A DNA stretch of 64,000 nt from an uncultured Chlorobiaceae bacterium (GCA_903940125.1 CAJAJL010000118.1:1-64000), one strand, 5' to 3'; shown: positions 1 to 8,784, counted from the stretch's first letter. The notes: a model not told the origin generated them from the letters alone. Made by a program: numbers and translations.

Positions 1-1458
1 GTGTGTGTCGGCAAGATTGATCCTGCCACAGGGAAGTTCATCCCCTCTAAACGACTGAACCCACAACAGGCGGCAATTCGGGATCCAGCAGTCACTGCAT
101 CAGCCCAGATAATCGGCCCAGTGGCAGTACTCAATGAGTTTTCCAAACGCACTGGCTTGGCAAACTTGCTGAAATCTTGCTTTCCCGACACCCACAGCCA
201 AATACTGGCGATGGCGAACTACCTCGTCATACAGGGTGGCGCGCTGAGTCATTGCTCATCTTGGGCAAAAAGCCATGAACCAGACCTTGCAACCTCATTA
301 ACCAGCCAGCGGATCAGCGAGATTCTTTCCTCTATCGGAACCGATGCCAAGCAGACGTTTTTGTCCAAATGGATGAAAAAAACGTTGGAAGATGACTATA
401 TCTGTTACGACATCACCTCGATCTCCTCATACTCAGAATTGAACGAATACATCAAATATGGCTATAACCGTGATGGTGAGAAGCTTCCCCAACTCAATCT
501 TGCGATGCTGTTTGGTCAGAAGTCAGCTCTACCGGTCTATTACCACCGCGTTCCGGGCAGCATTACCGATGTCTCAATGCTGCACAATCTTATGTTGACC
601 TTCAAGAAGCTTGAAGTAAATCGACTCCATTTCGTCATGGATAAAGGGTTCTACAGCAAAAAAAACCTTGATGATTTGGTAGAACACCGTGATCGCTTCA
701 CGATCGGAGTCCCCTTGAGCAATAAGTGGTTACAGCATGCTATCGACGAGATCCGTGATACCATTCATGGTCCTGCAGGGTATCGCAAACTTGATGACGA
801 GATACTTTATGTTCACTCACGTCTATACCCTTGGGGAGAGAAAAAACGCCGATGTTACCTCCACTTGTACTACAACGCCAAAAGCCATGCCAAGGATGTG
901 GACATGTTTAATGGGGAACTGCTTGATTACAAACAAGAACTCGAGTCAGGTAAGCCAGTGGCAGAGCACCAGAAGGCCTATGATAATTTCTTTATCCAGA
1001 AGAAAACTCCCAAGCGCGGTCTGCAGGTCTCCTATAACACCGAGGCAATAAGCCATCACATCAGCCGGTACGCAGGATTCCAAGGACTTCTTTCCAATGG
1101 AATCAAGGATCCAGTGGAGGCAATGAGGGTTTACCGGGACAAGGATGCGGTGGAGAAGTGCTTCGACGACCTGAAAAACTCGTTAGACATGAAGCGTCTA
1201 CGAATGCACCAGTCGGCGACTGTCGACGGAAGACTCTTCATCCAGTTTATTGCACTGATCCTGATCAGCGCTCTACGCCAGAAAATGAGAACATCTGGGC
1301 TCATAGAGAAATACACAATCCATGAACTCCTGCGTGAAATGGAAACTATTGTCAAAGTGCAATATTCTGGAAGGTACGGACACATTCTCACCGAGGTTAC
1401 CAAGGCGCAGCGGGATATTCTCAAAGTGCTGGAGGTTCAGCTGTCGGACTATGCATAG
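1..1458 (+). CDS. IS1634/IS4-like DDE transposase (5' end may lie outside window)
   Basis: Transposase of an insertion sequence, 485 residues from a GTG at base 1. A DDE catalytic core can be followed: an Asp in CYDITSISSY near residue 137, a second Asp in FVMDKGFYS near 214, and a C-terminal Glu in DAVEKCFDDLKNSLDMKRL near 385, which is the IS4/IS1634 arrangement. The family is often 500-600 residues long, so the true start may be upstream of the window. No inverted terminal repeat could be fixed, because the left end is not in view. The element ends just before the remains of a Nif11-like peptide gene at 1482, so it may have inserted into that small locus. The reading frame is intact to the TAG at 1456-1458. 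Confidence 0.85.
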   Translation: MCVGKIDPATGKFIPSKRLNPQQAAIRDPAVTASAQIIGPVAVLNEFSKRTGLANLLKSCFPDTHSQILAMANYLVIQGGALSHCSSWAKSHEPDLATSLTSQRISEILSSIGTDAKQTFLSKWMKKTLEDDYICYDITSISSYSELNEYIKYGYNRDGEKLPQLNLAMLFGQKSALPVYYHRVPGSITDVSMLHNLMLTFKKLEVNRLHFVMDKGFYSKKNLDDLVEHRDRFTIGVPLSNKWLQHAIDEIRDTIHGPAGYRKLDDEILYVHSRLYPWGEKKRRCYLHLYYNAKSHAKDVDMFNGELLDYKQELESGKPVAEHQKAYDNFFIQKKTPKRGLQVSYNTEAISHHISRYAGFQGLLSNGIKDPVEAMRVYRDKDAVEKCFDDLKNSLDMKRLRMHQSATVDGRLFIQFIALILISALRQKMRTSGLIEKYTIHELLREMETIVKVQYSGRYGHILTEVTKAQRDILKVLEVQLSDYA

Positions 1459-1481
1459 TTATAAAATACACGGGAATTTAG
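1459..1481. mobile_element. Probable right boundary region of the insertion sequence
   Basis: Short stretch between the transposase stop and the first in-frame codon of the decayed peptide gene. The right end of the IS should lie here or within the following few bases. I cannot give the exact terminal repeat or a target duplication without the left end. Confidence 0.35.
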
Positions 1482-1562
1482 GTTGAATTCAAAGACTCTT
1501 CACCGAAAACTGGAGGTTATGCCAAGCCGACCAAAGAAATTGAACCGCGATTCAAAGATTAA
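1482..1562 (+). pseudogene. C-terminal remnant of a Nif11-like peptide gene with GYAxP tail
   Basis: Only the last 26 codons survive after an in-frame TAG at 1479-1481. They encode a tail containing SSPKTGGYAKPTKEIEPRFKD followed by TAA. The same tail, with changes, ends the next gene at 1831 (SSPQTAGYAKPSKAIERRF), so the two were tandem paralogues. The N-terminal part is missing and an IS transposase gene lies directly upstream, which suggests the copy was cut by insertion or an IS-associated deletion. Function is not known. Confidence 0.55.
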
Positions 1563-1576
1563 AAACAAGTACGCTT

Positions 1577-1833
1577 ATGCCTCAAGAACCATTGGAAGCA
1601 CTGATTAATAGAATGAAAGGTGATACTGCGTTTCGCGCGGAATTGATGGCGAAAGAGGATGTGACGGAACGCATAACGCCGAATGGAATGCCGTCGAAGA
1701 TTGCATGGAGAAGAGTAAGGAGGGTAGTAATTCTGGTGGAGGCAATACGACATCAGTGCTTCAAGGCTCTTCTCCGCAAACTGCAGGTTATGCAAAACCA
1801 AGCAAGGCAATTGAGAGACGGTTCAAGGATTGA
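1577..1833 (+). pseudogene. Nif11-like leader-peptide family gene with apparent one-base frameshift
   Basis: From ATG 1577 the frame reads MPQEPLEALINRMKGDTAF and on to KEDVTERI, which resembles the N-terminal helices of Nif11-type leader peptides (RiPP precursor-like). Near base 1670 the sensible reading moves to the frame ending at TGA 1831: NAEWNAVEDCMEKSKEG, a Gly/Ser linker, then SSPQTAGYAKPSKAIERRF. One missing base around 1669-1674 would join the two halves into a protein of about 86 residues. The tail is shared with the remnant just upstream. Two alternatives remain: a sequencing error (the gene is then functional), or two overlapping short genes. The Nif11 assignment is by pattern only. 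Confidence 0.5.
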
Positions 1834-1876
1834 AGTCCCCACATGCACTATACGAAAAAAAGCGGCTCGAATAATT

Positions 1877-2491
1877 TCAGTACACCAGAGCTTCCTCCTT
1901 CTGCCAAACCTCATTGCGCAGCTGCCAAGCCAAATCAGCATTAATCAAACCGGATTTCATTACCTTATACCACGCCCATTGACTCCACGTTTCATTCTGA
2001 AACTTCCACCATGCCTGTATTGCACGAGCTGCTTTTTCTGCGATCTCTCCGGCCTTATCACCCTTGAAACATCCAATAGCTAAATCGAAATAATCATAGG
2101 AGTCGCATGAATTCTGCGAGAGGGTTACAGCATAGACATTATAACCGGGAAGAAACGTCGCATAATAGGTTTCAGGCCATGATAACGCCGGAACGGAATC
2201 CTCCGCCCAGTTAATTTCAAAAAGATGGATGGGGCTGAGCAGGTCGTTTCGACGGTGAACAGAACAATCCCAGAATTTGCGGTCAAAAACTTTAGAGCAA
2301 TCCTCCATGATTGTGATGCATTGAGGAAGCCGTTCCTGAACCAAAAAGAGTGCAATCTCAGCGACTTTGTTTGAATCGGACAGATCGTCCCTTTCCGGAT
2401 AAAGTGGCGAATGCTCTATCCACCATTCAATGGCGGCCTGTTCATCCCTTGTATAGATGGAAGGTATTATCATACTCTCTTGAAAAATCAT
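1877..2491 (-). CDS. Hypothetical protein, 204 aa, not recognised
   Basis: Soluble protein rich in Trp and acidic residues with no signal peptide, membrane segment or motif that I recognise. The start at 2491 is preceded by an AAAGG about eight bases upstream, which supports it; a second Met lies six codons further in. It is convergent with the decayed Nif11-like genes and divergent from the DUF2156 gene across an AT-rich gap. Its length, smooth composition and ribosome site argue for a real gene. The role is unknown. Confidence 0.6.
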   Translation of the reverse strand: MIFQESMIIPSIYTRDEQAAIEWWIEHSPLYPERDDLSDSNKVAEIALFLVQERLPQCITIMEDCSKVFDRKFWDCSVHRRNDLLSPIHLFEINWAEDSVPALSWPETYYATFLPGYNVYAVTLSQNSCDSYDYFDLAIGCFKGDKAGEIAEKAARAIQAWWKFQNETWSQWAWYKVMKSGLINADLAWQLRNEVWQKEEALVY

Positions 2492-2541
2492 GGTATTACC
2501 TTTTTAAAGTTGCAGGCAGAGACCTTAATATTCTACAAATA

Positions 2542-2575
2542 TGATAAAAATTATTTTTTTATAAAATTTTTATCA
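2542..2575. repeat. AT-rich inverted repeat in divergent intergenic region
   Basis: TGATAAAAATT (2542-2552) and AATTTTTATCA (2565-2575) are perfect 11-base arms around a 12-base T-rich spacer. They lie between the divergent genes at 1877-2491 and 2773-3723, where an operator would sit. With so little GC the repeat could also be chance. The rest of the gap (2492-2772) shows nothing else clear. Confidence 0.35.
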
Positions 2576-2772
2576 GAAAATGTCAATAATTTGAGGGGGT
2601 ATGACAGAGGATATTGGAAAACGGTTTACGGATCAGGAACTTTTTATCAGCATCAAAATCACAGTTTCTGCAAGGAAAAACTGTTGTGTTGTGGTTATGG
2701 ACTGAATTTTTGTTATCGTTTTGCATCCGATACGTTTTAATTTGCCTCAAGTCAATTGAGAAAACCGGTTGT

Positions 2773-3723
2773 ATGCATGAACTCCTCCCTTTAAGCTGGA
2801 CGAGGATCGACAGTCTCCGTCCGATCTACCGGACCATCACTTTACCATTATCAGGGATAACGTGGATCACTTATGCTGACATTCCCCGCAATTATTCATT
2901 TGAGATCCTCCATGAAGACCTGACGGCATCTTATTCAGACGGGTACGTATTTCGCGGATGCACTCAAAAAATGAGCAACTATTTTGCAGCATCACATTGC
3001 AGTATATTGAGGACTGGAGCAGAAGCTGTTCTGGATTTGCACAGTTCTCATATAGAGAAAAAAACAGTTGTCAGCTCTCTTGTCAGAGGGAAAAAACAGG
3101 GAGTTGCGGAAGAGATTGCGCTGAGTGATTTACATCAAAAGCATTTTGAGCAATTTCGAAGGGAAACAACACATGCAGGGAAACCACAGCTTCACCATTT
3201 ATTCAGGGAGCTCCCTTCCAGGATAAGTCGCTGCTTTGTGTTTCGTGCATTTTCGGGTAAATGGCTTGCGGCAATAACGCTCTCACAAAGGGGGAAAGTG
3301 GAGATGCATACGGAACTGATGTTGAGGCATCGGAATGCACCAGGTGATATTATGGAATGTCTGGTGGCAGCTATATTTGAGTTACTGAGACATGAAGGAA
3401 TGCGTGAATGGAGTTTAGGTGAAGTGCCATTCATCCAGTTGATGCAGAGTTCCGAAGAAGTGCTTACCCCGATGGAGCAGTTGATGGTTTCACTGGCACA
3501 TCGGTGCAAACATGCTTACGACTTTGAAGGTCTTTACCGTTTTAAAAACAAGTTCGCACCGATATGGCGACCTGTGATGCTCTGCACGAACACCACACCT
3601 ACCCCGCTCATGCTGGTGGAACTTGCTTTCAGTATGGGTTTTACCAATCTGCTGATGCACGAATCTTTCGTACACTCCCTGAAGCCATTTTATTTTCCAA
3701 AAGTGCTTTTCCTGCAACAATGA
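2773..3723 (+). CDS. Stand-alone DUF2156 / LPG_synthase_C-like protein
   Basis: 316 residues from ATG 2773, chosen because upstream codons read like translated intergenic sequence. It resembles the C-terminal cytosolic domain of phosphatidylglycerol lysyltransferases (a tandem GNAT-like fold, DUF2156). The signs are LMLRHRNAPGDIMECLVAAI followed by a REWSLGEVPF segment and an LYRFKNKFAPIWRP block near the end, which matches the usual 'F-K-x-K-F-x-P-x-W' ending of this family. The membrane flippase half of MprF is absent. Aminoacyl transfer to lipid is therefore possible but unproven; many stand-alone DUF2156 proteins have no known substrate. It is convergent with the response regulator at 3767-4495. 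Confidence 0.7.
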   Translation: MHELLPLSWTRIDSLRPIYRTITLPLSGITWITYADIPRNYSFEILHEDLTASYSDGYVFRGCTQKMSNYFAASHCSILRTGAEAVLDLHSSHIEKKTVVSSLVRGKKQGVAEEIALSDLHQKHFEQFRRETTHAGKPQLHHLFRELPSRISRCFVFRAFSGKWLAAITLSQRGKVEMHTELMLRHRNAPGDIMECLVAAIFELLRHEGMREWSLGEVPFIQLMQSSEEVLTPMEQLMVSLAHRCKHAYDFEGLYRFKNKFAPIWRPVMLCTNTTPTPLMLVELAFSMGFTNLLMHESFVHSLKPFYFPKVLFLQQ

Positions 3724-3766
3724 GCTTGAAAGGCACTGTATCAGAACAGCAAAAGCAACCTGGATC

Positions 3767-4495
3767 TTATACGGTGTTGATTGAAGCCGCAAAAGAGTAC
3801 CCGGAGCCATGGGTGGTTTTAACAGGAATGCTGTATTTGAGACCATCCTTTTTAAGACGCAAACGATGAACCAGCGCATCCAGGGAACGATTGCCAAGTT
3901 CATTGTTTTCATAACCAAGACCTGTTAACAGATCCTGACGGAGAATAACCGTGTTTGAAGATAGTGCCAGCCGTTCAACCAGATCAAATTCCTTTGAAGT
4001 AAGTTTTATCTTTTCTCCTGCGGGAGAACATAAGGTCCAGTTACTGCGTATAAGTGTCCATTGCGAGTGCTTATTCTCCAAGGCCGGTTCGACTGCCTGC
4101 TGTGATAATGACAGGCAGAGACTCGCATCAAGGCGACGGAGCATGCTGTAAATCGATGCCGACAATTCCGAAAAGTCTATCGGTTTAACCAGATAGATAT
4201 CCGCCCCAGCCGTATAGGCATTTACTTTGCTTTCCAGTGATGACTGTGCAGTGAGCATAATAATGCGTATATCCGTATTGTTGCGGATATATTCGGCCAG
4301 CACCAGACCGTTCTGGTCCGGCAGTCCGATATCGAGAATTGCCAGATCATATTGGTGCATAGTAATGCTCTGATAGAACTGCAGTGCTGATTCTACACCG
4401 GTAACATCAAGTCCCTTCAGCACAAGATATTCCACCATACTTTCACGGAAATCACAATCATCTTCAACAATGATTACTCGTCTGCAGTCGGCCAT
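3767..4495 (-). CDS. OmpR/PhoB-type response regulator
   Basis: 242 residues. The receiver domain (about 1-118) has the acidic pair in VEDDCDF and the phospho-acceptor Asp55 in LAILDIGLPD, with a conserved KPID lysine loop. Residues about 140-240 form a winged-helix trans_reg_C domain (KIKLTSKEFDLVERL, then RLKK and the terminal HGSGYSF). It follows the eight-PAS kinase on the same strand by about 100 bases, so the two are very likely a cognate pair. The target genes are not visible; the chlorosome-like genes upstream of the kinase are one possibility. Confidence 0.9.
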   Translation of the reverse strand: MADCRRVIIVEDDCDFRESMVEYLVLKGLDVTGVESALQFYQSITMHQYDLAILDIGLPDQNGLVLAEYIRNNTDIRIIMLTAQSSLESKVNAYTAGADIYLVKPIDFSELSASIYSMLRRLDASLCLSLSQQAVEPALENKHSQWTLIRSNWTLCSPAGEKIKLTSKEFDLVERLALSSNTVILRQDLLTGLGYENNELGNRSLDALVHRLRLKKDGLKYSIPVKTTHGSGYSFAASINTV

Positions 4496-4596
4496 AGGTG
4501 AGCCAAATGATTTTATTAATTAATTTTATAATCAATATACTCAAATTTTCATTCTATATATGTTCTGATTACTTCCTTCATGTTGCATATACTCAT

Positions 4597-7500
4597 TCAA
4601 TGCGCCCGACGAATAAGAGGCAGGAGAATTGTTGCTTCGACTCCTGATGCAATACCTTTAAGGCTGACCTGCCCGTTATGTTCTTCGATGATGTTCTTCA
4701 CCATCCACAACCCGAGACCTGCACCTCCGGTATTCATGGAGTTACTACCGCGCTTGTACTTTTCAAATAATATTTCAGCTTCGCACTTTTTAATCGGTTT
4801 ACCATAGTTAGTGATGCATATAACAGCATTGTCTCCCTCCAGAAAGCAGTCGAGTTCGATCGGAGAGTCTGGTGAAGAATATTTACGGGCATTATCAAAA
4901 AGGTTGAATATGGCTAATTTCAACTGTGAAGGATCACCGATAATTTTACATTCTTCAAGGTTTTCTGAATAATGAACATCCTGATCAGGCCACATAGCCA
5001 TAAAAGAATGAACCTGTGAAGTAATGACAGGAGCAAGTTGAAAAGATTTCAATGGCAATACGTTCTTTGATGTGAATAAGCGGTTTTCATGCATGGACTC
5101 TTCCATAACCTCTACTAACCGGTCGATAGCACGACGTATTTTGGTCATTTCGACTTGATGAACACAGTTACTGTGTTTATTTTTCAGCTCTATGAGATCA
5201 AGGTTACCTCGGATAATTGCCAGAGGGGTTCGGTATTCATGGGAAATCATGTGTAAAAAGCTGTTAAGGCGCTTCACTTCCTCTTTAAGCTGATGCGTAC
5301 GATCAGCGACAATCTGCTCCAACCGTTCTATGCTTACCTGTTGTACCTCCTGTAAAGTCATATCCATCATCATCACCAGAACACACTCTTTGTCGTTAAG
5401 AGTAATTTGATCTTCAGAATAAAGGACGTAAACTATCTCTCCGTTTTTTTTTCGGAAGTGGGAAGCCTTGTTAATTATTTTCCCATGTTCATTGATCGTC
5501 GCGACATCAGTTTCATAATCTTCGTTTTTTATATACAGCTGCAGGTCTTTAAAACTTCGTCCTATGACCTCTTCTTTCGTATACCCTAAGATTCGCTCCC
5601 ACGCATCATTGACATCGAATAGTTTATCATCCAGAATATCTCTGATAGCAATAGCAATAGGGGAATGATCAAAAATAGTTCTGAATTGGAGTTCACTTTC
5701 CCTGAGTACAGTCTGAAAGAGTTTTTGTTCGGTAATATCCTGTACAATACCTAAAACATGACTTGATTTGCTGTTTTTGTCGTGCTTGAATGCGCCGGTA
5801 ACTCTAATCCATCGCAAATCACCCTTTGCAGAGTGAATTCGACACTCGAAAGCATATTTTTCCTTTTTTTCTATTGCGCTTTTAATAAAAGTCTTTGTTC
5901 CGACACGATCTTCGGGAATGATATGATCTAAAAACTTCTCAAGTGACCATACTTGCGAAATTGTCTCGTAACCGAAAATACGGGCATGCTCAAGCGTCCG
6001 AGCTGTAGTGTTATCATTCAGATTCCAGTCCCAAACCCCGATATGACTGTTTTCAAGAATAAAATTAAGCCGTTCCTGACTTCTTATAAGCTTTTCTTCT
6101 ATTGCTTTCCTTTCGGTTATATCAATAATTGTACCGATATACCGCTCAACGCTTCCATTCCTGTCGTATATGGGTCTGCCGCGGGACAACAGCCAACGTT
6201 CAGAACCGGTATTATTCGAGATCCTATATTCAACGTAAAGCTCGCTTTCATTGTCGGCTGCTGAGGATACGGCCTGGATAGCCATCTCGCGGTCATCAGG
6301 ATGAATGGTTTCAGCCCAGAGATCGAAGGACGGTGTGCTGCAAGCCTTTTCAAGCCCATATAATCCCCATGTCTCTTCCGACCAGATGTTCGCTCCTGTT
6401 TTCAGGTTCCACTCCCAGATACCTGCACGTGCAGCATCCAAAGCCTGGGCAAGCCTCGTCTGGCCTTCAAGAAGTTGGTTTAACAACTCCTTGCGGCTTG
6501 TAATATCAGTAACAGTTCCGATATAAGATTGCAACTGACCGTCAGCATTATATCTCGGCAAACCCTTACACATCAGCCAGTGGATGGAACCGTCCTTATA
6601 GCATACGCGATATTCGATATTTATTTCAATCTCTTTGCTTGCTGCAGCCATGACTTGCTCGAATACCAAATCCCGATCGTCAGGGTGAATGTTGCTTTCG
6701 CAAAGTTTGTGTGTTGCCGGTTTGCTGTTCGGTTCCAATCCATATAATTTCCAGACATTGTCAGTCCAAGTAACTTTATCCGCGATTACATCCCATTCCC
6801 AGACGCCTGTATTTGTTGCTTCCAGAGCAAAAGTCATTCTCTGTTTACGCTCGAGGAGCTCTGTTTCTATCTTTTTGCGTTCGGTAATGTCGATGATTGT
6901 TCCGATATACCGTGTCACTTGACCTTTAGCGTCATGCAGAGGCATTCCTCGTGATGTGAGCCAGTGAACGGAGCCGTCAGGGTGACAAGTGCGATATTCG
7001 AGAGATGCAGCGATACCGTTACTGACAGCATCTCGTATGATCCAGGATACCATCTCACGGTCATCAGGGTAAATGGTATCTACACAGAGCTGGTTGTTCA
7101 AAGGGAGACTGTTTACTTTCAAACCGTACAATCCCCATACCTGCTCCGACCAGCTCAGTTCATCGGTTTTAACATTCCATTCCCAAATGCCGGATTGCGC
7201 TGCATCCAGTGCATAACTGTATCTCAGTTTGCTCTCAATCAGCTCAAGCTCCATTTTTTTACGCTCAGTGATATCAATTATCGTCCCGATGTAATGAGTC
7301 GCGGAGCCATTATTGTCGAATAACGGCTTACCGCGAGACATGAGCCAGTGGACAGAGCCGTCAGAGTACAAGACACGAAATTCGACACTCAACTCTGTTT
7401 CGTTCCTGGCAGCACGGGAAATTGACTGGATTGCCGACTCCCTATCATCGGGATGAATTGTATCTGACCAAAGCTGGAAAGTGGGTTTTTGATCGACCCG

Positions 7501-8400
7501 TTCCAGTCCGTATAATGACCATATCTCATCAGACCAGATAACTTCATCAGTTTTAAGGTCCCATTCCCAAGCTCCGGCATGAGCAGCTTCCATAGCCTGG
7601 TGAAGCCTGTTTCTGTTGTTGATCAGTTCTGTTTCTATCCGTTTTCGATTGCTTATATCGACACCAATAGAGACTGCACAGGGCTTACCTTCGATGAAGA
7701 TCCTGCTGGTGTTTGTCAACAGCCATAACGGTTCAGTCCCACCCTGAGGAAAAACTTTTATTACTTTGTTATACTCAATCCCAGAAGTGATGGTTTCCAT
7801 GAATTTTTTTCTGAGAAAACCCATATCCTGAGAACCAAAAAAATCATTAGCAGTAACGCGAAGCCTGGCGGTGTCTGTTGAACAGAAAAGCAAACCCTCC
7901 GCATACTTGTTCCTGACAATAATGCGAAGATCCGCATCAAAAATAATGGCAGAACACGGTATCGAATCGAGAAGGGCTGTTTTCAGGGCACGCTCTTTCT
8001 GCAATTCCTTGTCAATACGTTTCTGCTCGGAAATATTCTGTATTGTGATGAGCAGTCTTGAAATTTCACCTTCCGCAATCAGAACCGGACTGATGGTGAC
8101 TTTTCTGACATCCTTTTCATCTGCAAAAACGACCCGTTTACCAGTGCGAAGAACCTCTTGACATTTCTCTCTGTGGTAAACTGCAAGTTCAGGCAATTGC
8201 AACACGTTCATGATCAGATCATAAACATTGATTCCGATGCACTCCTGCGGATGCTTACCGAATTGTGCGGCAAACAGGGTGTTGGTATTGAGAATAAAAC
8301 CTTTGAGGTCTATGAGGTAAACCGCATCAGGAAGGGATTCAAGTAATGCAGAAACCGTATCGTCTACACGGTTTTTTTCATAAGAGATATTTTTTTTCAT
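4597..8400 (-). CDS. Multi-PAS sensor histidine kinase (eight PAS domains)
   Basis: Soluble kinase of about 1267 residues. I used ATG 8400; a TTG at 8415 is an alternative. There are eight PAS domains: two diverse ones (about 10-255), four near-identical PAS_3 copies with a 128-residue period (about 265-770, each with WEW..K...W and IHPDDR motifs and ending YIGT..DITERK or close variants), then two more diverse ones (to about 1025). A HisKA domain follows with the phospho-acceptor His in MISHEYRTPL near residue 1054, then HATPase_c with FNLFDNARKYS and GGAGLGLWMVK. No membrane segments are seen, so the signal is probably sensed in the cytoplasm (redox, light or a small molecule; inference). 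Its partner is the regulator at 3767-4495. Confidence 0.92.
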   Translation of the reverse strand: MKKNISYEKNRVDDTVSALLESLPDAVYLIDLKGFILNTNTLFAAQFGKHPQECIGINVYDLIMNVLQLPELAVYHREKCQEVLRTGKRVVFADEKDVRKVTISPVLIAEGEISRLLITIQNISEQKRIDKELQKERALKTALLDSIPCSAIIFDADLRIIVRNKYAEGLLFCSTDTARLRVTANDFFGSQDMGFLRKKFMETITSGIEYNKVIKVFPQGGTEPLWLLTNTSRIFIEGKPCAVSIGVDISNRKRIETELINNRNRLHQAMEAAHAGAWEWDLKTDEVIWSDEIWSLYGLERVDQKPTFQLWSDTIHPDDRESAIQSISRAARNETELSVEFRVLYSDGSVHWLMSRGKPLFDNNGSATHYIGTIIDITERKKMELELIESKLRYSYALDAAQSGIWEWNVKTDELSWSEQVWGLYGLKVNSLPLNNQLCVDTIYPDDREMVSWIIRDAVSNGIAASLEYRTCHPDGSVHWLTSRGMPLHDAKGQVTRYIGTIIDITERKKIETELLERKQRMTFALEATNTGVWEWDVIADKVTWTDNVWKLYGLEPNSKPATHKLCESNIHPDDRDLVFEQVMAAASKEIEINIEYRVCYKDGSIHWLMCKGLPRYNADGQLQSYIGTVTDITSRKELLNQLLEGQTRLAQALDAARAGIWEWNLKTGANIWSEETWGLYGLEKACSTPSFDLWAETIHPDDREMAIQAVSSAADNESELYVEYRISNNTGSERWLLSRGRPIYDRNGSVERYIGTIIDITERKAIEEKLIRSQERLNFILENSHIGVWDWNLNDNTTARTLEHARIFGYETISQVWSLEKFLDHIIPEDRVGTKTFIKSAIEKKEKYAFECRIHSAKGDLRWIRVTGAFKHDKNSKSSHVLGIVQDITEQKLFQTVLRESELQFRTIFDHSPIAIAIRDILDDKLFDVNDAWERILGYTKEEVIGRSFKDLQLYIKNEDYETDVATINEHGKIINKASHFRKKNGEIVYVLYSEDQITLNDKECVLVMMMDMTLQEVQQVSIERLEQIVADRTHQLKEEVKRLNSFLHMISHEYRTPLAIIRGNLDLIELKNKHSNCVHQVEMTKIRRAIDRLVEVMEESMHENRLFTSKNVLPLKSFQLAPVITSQVHSFMAMWPDQDVHYSENLEECKIIGDPSQLKLAIFNLFDNARKYSSPDSPIELDCFLEGDNAVICITNYGKPIKKCEAEILFEKYKRGSNSMNTGGAGLGLWMVKNIIEEHNGQVSLKGIASGVEATILLPLIRRAH
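6090..7620 (-). repeat. Four tandem PAS-coding repeats, period about 384 bp
   Basis: Inside the kinase gene, four consecutive PAS_3 + PAC units repeat with a 128-codon period. Shared landmarks are WEWDLKTDEVIW, WEWNVKTDELSW, WEWDVIADKVTW and WEWNLKTGANIW, each followed by IHPDDR. The copies have clearly diverged, so the duplication is not recent, but unequal crossover could still change copy number. Confidence 0.8.
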
Positions 8401-8482
8401 AAGCACAGGTACCAAGGAAGATCTGTTTAGATCCCATGATCATACTACTGGCTTATAATTTATTGAGAATCCTCAATTATAA

Positions 8483-8506
8483 AAATAACAAGCTGTTCAA
8501 CTTGTT
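8483..8506 (-). terminator. Weak terminator-like hairpin after the 81-aa chlorosome-like gene
   Basis: AACAAG (8487-8492) pairs with CTTGTT (8501-8506). On the minus strand it is followed by ATTTTTAT. The hairpin overlaps the stop codon. A further imperfect AT-rich hairpin lies at about 8450-8485. Confidence 0.4.
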
Positions 8507-8742
8507 TTGCTCTCCTCTGCTTTTCGATTCAACGGGTTATCTTTGCTCTTGAGTATACCTGTAGCTTTAACGACAAGCGAACCTACAGAAAAAATTCCAA
8601 GTCCTACAACTGCAATACCGGCAAGGCCATGAAGTACAGGTATTGCAACTGGAAGGGCTACTGGAAGGGCTGGAGAGACAAGCGCTGCTCCACCTATGCC
8701 TATTGCAGCCTTCGTCATATTATTCGGATTCACCGGAACCAT
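8497..8742 (-). CDS. Small hydrophobic chlorosome envelope-like protein (CsmC/CsmD type?)
   Basis: 81 residues: a short polar start (MVPVNPNNMTKA), a long Ala/Gly/Val/Pro-rich hydrophobic hairpin (about 12-62), and a charged Lys-rich tail. This size and composition fit small proteins of the chlorosome lipid monolayer, and the gene sits directly downstream of a CsmB/CsmF-like gene in the same orientation. I believe it belongs to the CsmC/CsmD-motif group, but I cannot confirm the subfamily by reading alone. A generic small membrane protein is the alternative. Confidence 0.5.
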   Translation of the reverse strand: MVPVNPNNMTKAAIGIGGAALVSPALPVALPVAIPVLHGLAGIAVVGLGIFSVGSLVVKATGILKSKDNPLNRKAEESKTS

Positions 8743-8784
8743 AGCAACTATCTCCTCGTATTAAGGTTATCAATATGTTCAGCG

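Noticed and set aside
2350-2740. Plus-strand frames at 2350-2740
   Set aside because: They run across the start of the minus-strand 204-aa gene and AT-rich intergenic DNA and read like random sequence.
6090-7620. CRISPR-like or satellite repeat
   Set aside because: The repeats are 384 bp coding units of PAS domains, not short direct repeats with spacers.
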